This document shows, in pieces, positions 50,431 to 61,500 of a stretch of 64,000 nt of DNA (within the stretch, counting starts at the first letter, position 1; each line of letters opens with the position of its first letter). A program made the position numbers and the translations under genes. The stretch is from positions 229,033 through 293,032 of the forward strand of contig NW_004190397.2 of NCBI RefSeq assembly GCF_000224145.3, read 5' to 3'. Source of the stretch: Ciona intestinalis. Its lineage: Eukaryota; Chordata; Ascidiacea; Phlebobranchia; Cionidae. Below the pieces are notes generated by a model. That model made no database searches and was not told the origin of the DNA. It saw only the letters and a list, made by a program, of their open reading frames with translations.

Positions 50431-50921
50431 AGCCGCGAGTTGTGTGAAGCAGAACACCCGTGTTATTAGGTCTTGCTGCCCTCCTACCTTAACTGTTTTA
50501 AAAAAAACAATTCGCTAATTAAAATTTTTTGAACGAACAGTTACTCTGCCAATAGCCGAGATGTAGGCCGTATTCTGCCTTAAAACAGGAAACGAAATCC
50601 TCAGGAATTCGTGCAGTAATTATTTAAAACGCAGACCGTTTTTCGGACGGTGTGTACACCGCATGCAGCATTATTGTTGTGTAAACGTGTAGACCAGTTG
50701 GAAATTTAAAGAGATTAGAATACCAACAAATTGTCAGAACGTGTAGATTAGTTTATAGTGAAGCTATATATATATATAGTGTTTAAAACGCATTAACACA
50801 GGCAAGTATATGTCGTTATGTGCATATTATAGTATATTATGATACCATAAAGTTTAGTATATGTAGGTTATAACTCATAGTATGGGTGGGGAAGAATGGG
50901 ACACCATATCATCATTTTCTA

Positions 50922-51112
50922 GTAAGGTGGGGCAAGATGGGACACAATTTTATTTGATTTTCTCGTCCCATTTTATAGTAAACAAAGAATAATAAAAGAA
51001 TTATAAAACCGTAACCTCTCAACTACCATAGACCGTTTTTAATTGTTTAAAATACGATCAGGATATTTGGATATTATGAGCTAAAAGTGTCCCATCGTAC
51101 TCCACAGTACTA
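50922..51112 (+). mobile_element. G-MITE copy with a duplicated left end
   Basis: A 45-bp left-end fragment (from about 50880, GTATGGGTGGGGAAGAATGG) is followed directly by a complete copy starting AGTAAGGTGGGGCAAGATGG, which ends CCACAGTACT. One copy probably landed in the end of another. Confidence 0.8.
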
Positions 51113-51417
51113 TATATTGTGTATTATAATGGTCCCTTAAATAAATTATTTGCCTTATTTACAGAAGAATTTCCTCAACAAAATTACTATAACGTTAATC
51201 ATTTATCACGACCAGTATTCCCCTAAATGTAAATCCAAGTTACAATTCATAGAAATCGTTTAAATATTAACTTAAAGTAAATTAGCACAGGCTTGAAAAG
51301 TATTCCGTCCCATATTTATCTATATATGTTTATCGAAGGCGTAACTGGTCTTGGTTCTACGAAAACGTAATCAATAAAAACCAAGTCCAACCACTAATGG
51401 TAATTGAGAAATATATA

Positions 51418-51605
51418 GTAGGGTGGGGGAAGTTGGGACACATTTTAACCCTATTTTCTCGTCCTGTGGTAGTAAACAAGGAACTTTCAAAGAATTATAA
51501 AACCATATGCTCAAGACTCCCATAGACCATTGTTAACTGTTTAAAACACGATCAGGATATTCGGATATTATGCGGCGAAGATGTCCCATGTTCCCCCATC
51601 CCACT
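51418..51605 (+). mobile_element. G-MITE copy
   Basis: The ends are AGTAGGGTGGGGGAAGTTGG and CATGTTCCCCCATCCCACT. Confidence 0.85.
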
Positions 51606-51629
51606 ATATTTTGCCTAAATGGCATCATA

Positions 51630-51759
51630 AAGGTGGCTGTACACAGTATCCGGAATTCGTCCGTTTTGTCTGTTTTGTCCGGATTTCGCTGCCGCATGCG
51701 GAACTCAGTAATGGGTTTGCATAAGACCTCGCACGCCGGATACTGTGTACAGCCACCTT
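51630..51759. mobile_element. 130-bp MITE with 24-bp perfect terminal inverted repeats
   Basis: The left end AAGGTGGCTGTACACAGTAT then CCGG is matched exactly by the right end CCGG then ATACTGTGTACAGCCACCTT. There is no coding capacity and no clear target duplication. It could form a hairpin. Confidence 0.75.
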
Positions 51760-51853
51760 AAGTCTTTTTTTTAAATAGATAAGCGTAACTAGTATAATAT
51801 ATTCGCTCAATACACAATCACAAGGGTGTAATTTTTTCTGTTAAGCGATATAT

Positions 51854-52043
51854 AGTACTGTGGGGTAAGATAGGACACCTTTAGCACATAATATCGAAAT
51901 ATCCTGATCGTATTTTAAACAATTAACAACGTTCTATGGGAGTCGTAAGGAAACCGTTTTATAATTCTTTGAATGTTCTTTGTTTACTAAAAAATAAGAC
52001 GAAAAAATAGAATGAAAATGTGTCCCATTTTCCCCCACTCTAC
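51854..52043 (-). mobile_element. G-MITE copy, AGTACTGTGGGG variant
   Basis: The left end is AGTACTGTGGGGTAAGATAG and the right end CCCATTTTCCCCCACTCTACC, in reverse orientation. Confidence 0.8.
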
Positions 52044-52285
52044 CACATACTATTTTACGGAAACAATATCTTATCAGTAGCACTTCACTAAACAGTTTCG
52101 GCTGCAGTGAGTTTAAAACTCGTTAGGAGGTTTTCAGAAACGTATTCGCTGCCGCTTTAATAATATAACAACATAACAATTAATTTTTTTAAAATATTTT
52201 TTATTTATGAATAGTATTATAGCACCGCATATACCACTAACAATTTACAACGCTACTTTAGAGTCGTAAGGATACAGGTATATAT

Positions 52286-52476
52286 AGTAGGGTGGGGGAA
52301 GATGGGACACTTTTTCGTTAAGTATTCTCTTTCCATTTGGTAGTAAACAAAGAACATTCAATGAATTATAAAACCGTATCCTTACGACTTCCACAGACCG
52401 TTGTTAATTGTTTAAAATACGATCAGGCTATTTGGATATTATGTATTAAAGGTGTCCCATCTCCCCCCACCCTACT
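52286..52476 (+). mobile_element. G-MITE copy
   Basis: AGTAGGGTGGGGGAAGATGG to CATCTCCCCCCACCCTACT. It lies about 175 bp past the stop of the 7TM gene. Confidence 0.85.
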
Positions 52477-52651
52477 ATAATTATACAAATATTCCTTGTT
52501 TACTACTAAATGGAACACGAAAATAAATTGTGTCCCATTCTGCCCTATGCGACATATAAATACATCGTGCATGCTTAGCAGTTACCACGTATGCAATTTT
52601 GTGATACCCTTTTTTTTCACACACTTCACGCTTTTGAATACATAAATAGCA

Positions 52652-54227
52652 TTAGCGGTAAACAAGCGCTACTGACACAATAAATAGCCATCTTATGACG
52701 ATCCAATTTACATCAATAACCAGCGAAAAGTACCATGCAAATTGACAGTAGTTAGTGACAACTATTACCATCAGCATAATATTAACAACGCTTAAAGCAC
52801 CCGTGTATTTAAACACATTAAACAATTTATGGTACACAATTTTCGTTTTGTCTTTTAACGGCTTCTGCATTCTACCAACAATCATAGATATCGCTGTATA
52901 AGCTATCATTGCGTCAATGACTAGCCCGAAAACTCCCGCCGAGCGTTGAAACATGACGTCATAATTTCGTCTCTTACTGATGACGTAACATATATTGGCT
53001 ATGACGTAGGTGGCACCAAACATAATTGGAACACACCAGGTGACTTCTTTTTTTAGTTTCTTCGCACCCAACCCCATACATAGAGATAATATAAACACCC
53101 GAAAGGTGGCGCTGTTGAAAACATCCATCACTGCAGCGGTGGCGTTCATTATGACGTCAGAATAGCCGTACACGTCATGTTGCACGTAAACCAGACACCA
53201 AAATAGGTGACAAACTATTTCCAAAGTAATCAGACAGATAAGAAAACCGAAAATCCCGCTAACGTCCTTTTGCGACCTCACTAGCAAACACAACGTCAGA
53301 GCAAATACGGATGCGCTAAGAATTCGGGATTGGCAAGCCTTAATTTCGTAGTTGTTAAGATACCCGTTGTATCCTCGCATTGTAATATCAACTTTAATTT
53401 CTTTTTCTCCGATAGTTTGCACCGCCATAATTATATAATACCTTCCTGTAAACGGAGTTGTGTCCATGTTCTTTTGCTTTTTTTCTTGGCTTTCGAACTT
53501 TAATTTTGTGATGACGTCATCTGTGGTGACGTCACGGCACTTCATAGCGTCATCGGGGTACCACGTCGCGTTGAAAACTTGACAAGCTTTGTAGTTTTCA
53601 AAGGATTTGTGAAACCATTCGTTTTCGTACAGATTTTCAAAGGGGAGTTTTAAGCTGAAACAAAGAACATAGTTTAGCTCGATGCAAAAACGCCTTATAT
53701 ACGTGTCCTTGGGCAAGATACTTAACGGAAATCCAAACTCCAACCCAGTGGGCCATTAGAAGTAAATTGAAAATTGTCAAAACATTTTTCGTCATGTTTT
53801 TTTATAAAAAAAAAACAAAGTAACATACGTGGTAACTCTTTTAAGCGGGCATAAGGTGTATGAACATCCGTGTTATAACGACTGTCGTTTTCCGCCACGC
53901 GAGGATGAAACAAATTACTTTTATGCATTCATTCACAGTAACCACGGTAAAGTGCACACCTAAACTAGTTGTAAAGTTGGGGGTAAAATTAACAACTTAC
54001 TCTCCAAAGCACTCGGAGCCCAAAATCCGAACCCGCATATTTTCCCCACAATTTAATTTCGTATTGATTGCAATAGTAGAGCCAGCGTCCAAGACTTTTT
54101 GGTGAAGATATATTTCAGAGAAACTAAATCTTGCCGTTGTTATTGAATCATCCAGCCGCTGGAAGCCAAAGGCAACCATAGCTTCAAGAATAAGTATCAC
54201 AAATACCCTAAACATGCTGTATCTCAT
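52652..54227 (-). CDS. Seven-transmembrane protein of GOST/Lung-7TM type
   Basis: Two coding exons on the minus strand, 54227-54001 and 53654-52652, join in phase 2 (GGA GA|GTAAGT to TTGTTTCAG|C) to give 409 residues. Residues 1-21 are a signal peptide. Residues 22-183 form a luminal or extracellular domain with paired cysteines. Seven hydrophobic segments follow at about 185-201, 207-231, 252-271, 281-301, 315-336, 360-378 and 393-408. The long N-terminal domain before a compact 7TM bundle, with NSATFRVFILSLCMGLGAKK at the third helix, is the layout of the GOST family (GPR107/108, TMEM87, TMEM145, GPR180), which act in Golgi/endosomal trafficking or at the cell surface. I cannot assign the subgroup. 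The ATG follows TTTTCAG directly, fitting an SL trans-splice acceptor or a 5' UTR intron. The single coding intron carries a SINE. Confidence 0.75.
53697..53935 (+). mobile_element. SINE copy in the 7TM gene intron, antisense to the gene
   Basis: GTGTCCTTGGGCAAGATACT, CCAACCCAGTGGGCCATTAG and the tail CCACGCGAGGATGAAAC are present. The head is missing. Confidence 0.7.
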
Positions 54228-54251
54228 CTGAAAATACAAAATGAATTATAT

Positions 54252-54442
54252 AGTAGAGTGGGGGAGATGGGACACCTTTAGCAAATAATATCCAAATATT
54301 CTTATTGTGTTTTAAAGAACTAACAACGGTATAATGGAGTCTTAAGGTTACGCTTTTATATTTTTTTAATGTTCTTTGTTTGCTACCAAATGGGACGAGA
54401 AAATAGAACGAAAAGGTGTCCCATCTTCCCCTACTCTATACT
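54252..54442 (-). mobile_element. G-MITE copy just upstream of the 7TM gene
   Basis: AGTAGAGTGGGGGAGATGGG to CATCTTCCCCTACTCTA, in reverse orientation, 25 bases upstream of the ATG. If the gene is not trans-spliced, this MITE lies in its 5' UTR intron. Confidence 0.8.
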
Positions 54443-54451
54443 ATATAGTAT

Positions 54452-54725
54452 CGTATAGGGCAGTAGTTAGCGTGCCTGCTTCTATAATTTATGTTAAAAA
54501 GCTCATCGTTGCTACCAGTGTGGGCGTGCGTGTCCTTAAGCACTTAACGGCAATTGCTTCAACCCAGTGGTCATTAATGGGCTGTCTAAGTTGTCTGCTA
54601 TACAGAAAGAACAGTTCTCACAAAAATTCGTAAGCAGACACGAGGTGTATGAAACAGAATATCCGTATTATAACGAATGGCGTTGCCCGCTACACGAAAA
54701 TGAGTTTACATTCAATTTACATTAG
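54452..54725 (+). mobile_element. SINE copy
   Basis: The head is reduced (GGCAGTAGTTAGCGTGCCTG). The body CCTTAAGCACTTAACGGCAA and the tail ACGAGGTGTATGAAACAGAA are clear. Confidence 0.7.
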
Positions 54726-55143
54726 GTAAACCGCTATTCTTATTAAGTTTGTTTAACGTATAGCCAGTCTTCCGTGGTAAGAGGGATACCGCGTTAGCAC
54801 ATATTCGCGGTCTACGGCACATTATCTCATATTTTCTGAACGAGTGGTTAACAACACTCTTGTGGGTCGTGGTGATACGGTTATATGATTATGAAAATAT
54901 TCTTTATTTACTTAAAAAAGGGACGACAAAAGATTGAATACACGGACCGTCTTTTACCCTGAACCATTGTATTTTAATATTACAGACATTCAAAGAATAA
55001 TTTCTTATAGTTCAAAAAGTTCTTATAATTATAAAAATCCTGTCCAATTTTCTATATAACTATATGACCTCTCATAAAAGTCGTTTTTCATACTATATGT
55101 AGCGGTTGAGTGTGCTTTGATAAAGCACAGATATTTAATATAT

Positions 55144-55331
55144 AGTGGGGTGAGGGAAGATGGGACATATTTTCGTTTTATTTTCTCGTTCAGCTTAGTA
55201 TTAAACATGGAACATTTAAAGAATTATAAAACCCTAACCTCGCGACTTCCTTAGACCGTTGTTAATTGTTTAAAACACGATCAGGATATTGGGATATTAT
55301 GTGCTAAAGGTGTCCCACCCCCCACCCTACT
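55144..55331 (+). mobile_element. G-MITE copy
   Basis: AGTGGGGTGAGGGAAGATGG to GTCCCACCCCCCACCCTACT. Confidence 0.8.
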
Positions 55332-55896
55332 GTATATAACTATCCAATTTTCACTATATGCATTAGGATTGCGTGGCGTGTGAAGTTTACTCTTTCAATG
55401 ATTTAGCGAACATTAAAAAATAGCACCTTACTATTTCGCATTTTTTTACCTGTTCAAAGTATACTGTTTCTATTTTACATATATTTTAATATTTAAAAAC
55501 AGTAATCAGCTTTGACGGGCGTTTTATAAAGTCGTGATATTACTGTCGAATAATTCTGTGACCTTATTTTCCTGAATATCATTAAAGGGGGTCCGTAAAA
55601 AGAAAATTAAAAAAAGTCTCGTTTGACAAAGTGTCTTTTCCCATCCTACTATAACAAAGACAATCGTACACAAACGCATTGATGAGGAAACCGCTGTTAA
55701 GACACTGCCTAGAGATTTTGCTCTGTGACAATACGGAGCCTTGCTGCATGATATTGTAACTGACTTTCTTCAGTGTTTAATGGTATTTTCGCATTTTGCA
55801 TTCTCGCCATTATTTAAGCCCTGTACTGTATAAGGAGGCTGTCGGAGCCAGGGCAGGAGTTGGGACCTGCAATGTTCGCTGTTCTCACTGTTATAT

Positions 55897-56086
55897 AGTA
55901 GGGTGGGGGAAGATGGGACACCTTTTCGTTCTGTTTATCGTCGCATTTGGTAGTAAACAAAGAACATTCAAAGAATTCTAAAACCATATCCTCACGACTT
56001 CCATAAACCGTTGGTAATTGTTTAAAACACGATCAGGATACTTGGATATTATGTGCTAAGAGTGTCCCATTTTGCCCCACAGTACT
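55897..56086 (+). mobile_element. G-MITE copy with variant right end
   Basis: AGTAGGGTGGGGGAAGATGG to CCCATTTTGCCCCACAGTACT. Confidence 0.85.
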
Positions 56087-56134
56087 ATAGCTGTTGAGCG
56101 AGGTACGGGTACAGAGCCCGGGACGCGTGTGGGC

Positions 56135-56584
56135 CAGAGTCGTAGAAACAACGAATAGTCCAAATGCCGCCATCTTGTTTCCAAAATCAAGCAAAAGCGT
56201 TGATTTTCGCAATGAATTTAAACGAACTTGTTAGGTTTTGTTTGCGATTTCCTTTTGTGGGAAGGCGTATAATAGCTTATATTTACCTTATCAAACATTC
56301 TTTGCAAAAAATATAGAAAATTACCCATATTAAATGACTAAAATGCCAAAATTTCATCGCTTCTAAATCTCGTTTTTGACTTTTTTCGATACAGAAAACA
56401 AATTACGCATATTTTTTTGGCTTTTCAACTTTTAAATTTATTTTTAAGTCCAAGTTTCGCTTTAAATTACAGAAAAAAACATGCATTTTCCCTTTACCTA
56501 CTTTGTTATTTTGGAAACAAGATGGCGTTCAATTTGTCTTTTACTTAACAATGGGTTGGACTACTCGGTATTTCTATGGCTCTG
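56135..56584. mobile_element. 450-bp hAT-type MITE with exact 8-bp target duplication
   Basis: The ends CAGAGTCGTAGAAACAACGA and (inverted) CAGAGCCATAGAAATACCGA pair, continuing through TAGTCCAA and the CGCCATCTTGTTTCC block. GTGTGGGC flanks it at 56127-56134 and 56585-56592. An 8-bp duplication and CAGAG ends are hAT hallmarks. There is no transposase frame. Each end carries a YY1-like CGCCATCTTG. Confidence 0.85.
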
Positions 56585-57415
56585 GTGTGGGCAGCACTGA
56601 CCCGAGCCAAGTATACGACAAGTGACTTGAGGAGACCATATGCGCCGCACCTCCACCCCCACACTATTATAGTTGTATTGAGCGTTTATAATAAAAACTG
56701 TTATCGTGCCGCTAAAACAAGGTCACGTTGGCCAAAACAACTAAAATTCGCAGTTTCCGCCGGAAACGGTACACATTCCGTTCACAGCGTTATATTTATA
56801 AAACTGCGCTTATTTTTTACTAGTTTAATAAGATACCGACGTTTTAATGTGCTTGCCTAAGTTTTTTTCCAAACCAAGCGAATATAAAGTTTTCGTTCGC
56901 TTTATCGTCATATTAGATGATAAACTAAAAATATTACAGAATTCTAAAACCATATTCCCGCGACTCCAAAAGCGCGTTGTTAATTGTTAAAAACACGATT
57001 AGACAATATATAGAGTATTAAGTGCCAACAATATTCATTTTAACCCCAATACTACATAGTACTATATATATACGACTCCCATAGACCGTTGTTAATTGTT
57101 TAAAAGGTGTCTTGTCTTCCCTACCCTACTGTACTATACTACCAAACGTAACAATAAGACATAATAAAAACATAGACCTATACTGTAGACCTATACCGTA
57201 CCCTCTACACGTACATGGACAACTATGTCACTATCTTACACGTACTAAAGAACATATTCCTTATTTAAAGTTGTCTGTCTTTGGACAATTGAAAAATTGA
57301 TGTTAACCAGAACCACTGATACTGTTTATGCCTCTGTCTTTGCAAAAATAAACATATATATTGAAGAAAGCCAGACTAAAGACTTTGCTGTATATGCCTT
57401 TATATTTTATTGTAT

Positions 57416-57608
57416 AGTAGGTTGGGGAAGATGGAACACCTTTAGCACATAATATTCAAATATCCTGATCGTGTTTTAAACAATTAACAACGGTCTATGA
57501 GAATTGTGAGGATACGGTTTTATAATTCTTTAAATGTTCTTTGTTTACTACCAAATGGGACGAGAAAATAGAATTAAAAGATGTCCCATCTCCCTCCCCC
57601 ACCCTACT
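57416..57608 (-). mobile_element. G-MITE copy
   Basis: AGTAGGTTGGGGAAGATGG to CATCTCCCTCCCCCACCCTACT, in reverse orientation. Confidence 0.8.
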
Positions 57609-58518
57609 ACGTGGCGTTCTATATTGTATGAACACACACGCGGTGTATTCATAGTTACATGATCATTGCTCTGTTTCAAAGATGGAATTTTATAAGAATG
57701 CGGTGTAAAAATACACAATACCTGTCTAGTGTATATAATACGTCTGACTACAACCCGATATTTAAAATAATGTAAATTTATCAATATAATAATATGTCTG
57801 TCATAATAGAGAATCACTTCTTAACCAACAACTATATAAACGTTTTCCTTATTCGTTCTAACGCCAGCTTCAGTTTTAGTCGGAATTGTTAGCCCGCGGT
57901 CATGAACCCTTGCATTGTACAGTCACGAATCGGGCCTCGCCGTGCCACAACTAGTACTTAAATACGTTCGTGTACAGACGTAGACTCGCTTTACGCGCAC
58001 TCGTTTTTTTTTTTCTTTTTTTAACACGAAAAAGGAGGTCAAAAATTTTAGTTTTTTACAAGTAAAAAGATTTATGGAAGCTGTGAGGCTACGGTTTATT
58101 AATTAATTCTTCTAATGTTGTTTGTTTACTACCAAATATGACGAGTAAATAGGAAAAGGTGTCACATTTTCTCCCACCCTACCATACTAACACTATTTAG
58201 TTTATCATAAACTGTTTAATACAGAACAACCTTATAATAACGACAGTCGTTTTCTAGCGACGCGGGGATAAAACAAGTTTTATTTATTTAGTCTATATTA
58301 AAGGTCCCCGATAATTTTCATGTTTTGGTACGCATTTCGGTAAAATCCCGTAACAGAACGTATTCGCAAAAACGCGTGTTAAATAAATTGTTTCCATTCG
58401 TCTATTTTGGTGCTAAACGCTTAATTAAAACGCTGAAAATATTTTTTTACATCTACTTTGTTAATATAATATTAGTGCAAAATATCGTACAGTAAATTGC
58501 GATGTAAAACGTATAAAT

Positions 58519-61500
58519 ATGACGCAAATTAAGACCGAGCCAAAAGAAGAACCAACAGAAAATGACCTGAATAAACCAGTTTCCACTATTGAGGTATCTA
58601 TTTGCTTATTTGTGTGTATACTAAAGAATAAGTATGTATACTTTAGGTGCTGGTGAAGAATCCCCCCCACCTTATTTGCTAACCCCTAACTACTAACCAG
58701 ACTGCAGAGTATGGCAGTTGCTCGCGTGATTTTTTTACAGACTTTTGGTGATGCACGCCACAATTTGTCCCACGCACACCAATTAATTAAACAAAGAAAA
58801 AAATACAAATTAAATAAGATTTCCTAACGTGGCTTGAAAATGTACAATCATGCTTTGCACGCAGTTTTTTAATGATAGCATTCACGCACGCGAAAAATAA
58901 CCGTCTTGCACGCGTGAGATCTCAACAGGAACTGCCATACTCTGCAGATTGGACTACTAACCCCTATAACCATTAACTTCTAACCCCTGTAACCACTAAC
59001 CATCAACCACTAACCACCAACCTCTAACACTTTCCACCAGCCTATTTTGCTAAATACCAGAGGAATCTTCACTATTGCCAATCTTTGGTTAATATAAAAA
59101 CCCAGAAAAAAGGACAGTTTTTCGCAGCACAAGGTTTTTTTTAAACAAGTTTTCTACGCGAATTTGAAATCGTTTTTTTGTTCAGATTCGAAAATGCTAG
59201 TTCTTAATGAAAAAAACACAAAATTTAAAAAAAAATTCTAATTTGGAATGGTTGAATGTTATTACTATTGGAACTTGCTTTATTTTCGTGGCCGGAAATC
59301 GACAGTCGTTATAACACGGGTGTTCTGTTTCATACACCTTGTGCCAGCTTACGAGTTACCATTTAGGTTACTGTGTGCGTAGTTATATATATTTTTTTGT
59401 ATTTTTTTTATTCTATATATAATATATACCAATCTAACGACTGTTGTTTTATCGCTATATCCTGTTTTTGGTTTAAAATATTTTTAAATCTTCGCTTCCA
59501 TAATCGAAGAGACAAATAAAGTTATTATTATTAATAATTGATTATTTGCAGGACAAATGGCTATTGTTACCTGAGTTCTTAAAAGTAAAAGGTCTGGTGA
59601 AACAACACATTGATTCTTTCAACTACTTTGTGAATGTTGATATAAAGAATATTGTCAAAGCAAACAAGAGAGTTTTAAGCGATGCAGACCCCAACTGGTA
59701 TTTGGAGTATTTGGACATCCATGTTGGTAAGGCAATGAATAAATGAATGTAACTTGCTTTATCCTAGCGTGGTCGGAACGACAGTCGGTATAACACGGGT
59801 GTTCTGTTTCATACACCTCGTGCCCGCTTACGAGTTACCATGTATGTTACTTTGTGGGTGATTATATTTTGGGGGAATTTTGTATTTGTGGCAAACTTTT
59901 ATCTATTAAAAGTTTGACAAAAACAAAAACACAAAGTTGTTCAAAAATTGCCATACGTTTCACATTGCCGTTTTTGCCCTCTACATAGTTACGAATGCTT
60001 TATTCATCATCATTCTGTGGGAATTGGAGCTCTCTTTTCTCGCAGAAAAAGACGACATTCGAAAAAAAGTTATTTTAGGATATCCTAGTATACCTAATTA
60101 CTTTGTAATGTGCATCCCTAGGTGTTCCTGACGTCGAAGAAAGTTTCAACGTAACGAGAGCAGTCACACCACACGAATGTAGACTACGTGACATGACATA
60201 TTCAGCTTCTATAACTGTTGATATAGAATATACAAGAGGACAACAAAGGATAATCAGGAAAGCATTACCAATCGGAAGGTAGCTTCAACATTCAATTGAA
60301 ACCGTAAACATATATAGTGGGGTGGGGGAACATGGGACACCTTTTACACATGATATCCAAATATCCTGATCATGTTTTAAGCAATTAACAACAGGTAGTT
60401 TTAACATTTAATTAAAACCTTAAATATATATAGTAGGGTGGGGGAAGATGGGACACCTTTTACACATAATATCCAAATATCCTGATCGTATTTTAAGCAA
60501 TTAACAACGGTCTACGGCAGTCGCGAGAATATGGTTTTATAATTCTTTGATATTTCTTTCTCAACTACCAAATGGGACGTGAAAATAGAATAAAAAGGTC
60601 CCATCTTCCCCAACCCTACTATATTTATAAGTTTGTAAGTAAAGTCAAATTTAGAGTTAGAGGTCCTAGGATCGATGAGGTGCCAGCCGTGGGCCTCTCC
60701 CATAATAGAATAACTGTTGTCTATCACAGTGCTCTTTAACCGGTGTGCACGGTGCACCCTAGGGTTCACCAAAATATGCCAGGGGTGCACCAGTGCAAAA
60801 AGGTATACAAGGGTGCATCACAAACTTCAACAATTTTCAGCAATATTTTTTCATTTTAAACTTTTTAACCAATTTAGCACACATTTTTACTATTTTTTTT
60901 ATATGAATTCTATATCTTGCATCACTGGGAATTGTGAAACTTCATTAGTTTTACGTTAAAGCAATCGGGGGTGCATGAGTTCGACGCAACAACTTTAGGG
61001 GTTCACCAACCCATTAAAGGTTGAAGAGCACTGGTCTAACATAATTTTCTACATTATCAGAATGCCAATCATGTTACGTAGTTCGAATTGTGTTCTCACT
61101 GGTAAAAACGGGGTTGAGTTGGCGAAGATGAACGAATGTCCTTATGACCCAGGAGGTTACTTTGTATGCAAAGGTGTTGAAAAGGTAAGAATATATATTG
61201 AATGAATGAATGAATGTAACTTACTTTATCCTCGCGTGGCCGGAAAACGACAGTCGTTATACCACGGGTGTGCACCTCGCGTCAGCTTACGAGTTACCAA
61301 GTATGTTACTTTGTGGGTGATTATTTTTTTTTTTTCATTTTTATGTATGGCTGATAATTTGGACAACNNNNNNNNNNNNNNNNNNNNNNNNNNNNNNNNN
61401 NNNNNNNNNNNNNNNNNNNNNNNNNNNNNNNNNNNNNNNNNNNNNNNNNNNNNNNNNNNNNNNNNNNNNNNNNNNNNNNNNNNNNNNNNNNNNNNNNNNN

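Larger units (their letters stand above)
49108..52651. other. Spacer between the SxIP gene and the 7TM gene
   Basis: No coding exon is supported. Contents are partial G-MITEs (about 49497-49670, 49676-49790), the CATT-tail repeat in reverse (about 49800-49985), SINE pieces (about 50085-50430), G-MITEs at 50922-51112, 51418-51605, 51854-52043 and 52286-52476, and a palindromic MITE at 51630-51759. Confidence 0.6.
54228..58518. other. Spacer between the 7TM gene and POLR3B
   Basis: No coding exon is supported. Contents are G-MITEs (54252-54442, 55144-55331, 55897-56086, 57416-57608) and fragments, a SINE at 54452-54725, a relative of the 21193 MITE at about 55430-55652, and a hAT MITE at 56135-56584. 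The divergent promoters of the two genes should lie at its ends. Confidence 0.6.

Noticed and set aside
51630-51759. microRNA hairpin
   Set aside because: The stem is terminal with a loop of about 80 bases and perfect MITE-like ends; more simply a MITE.
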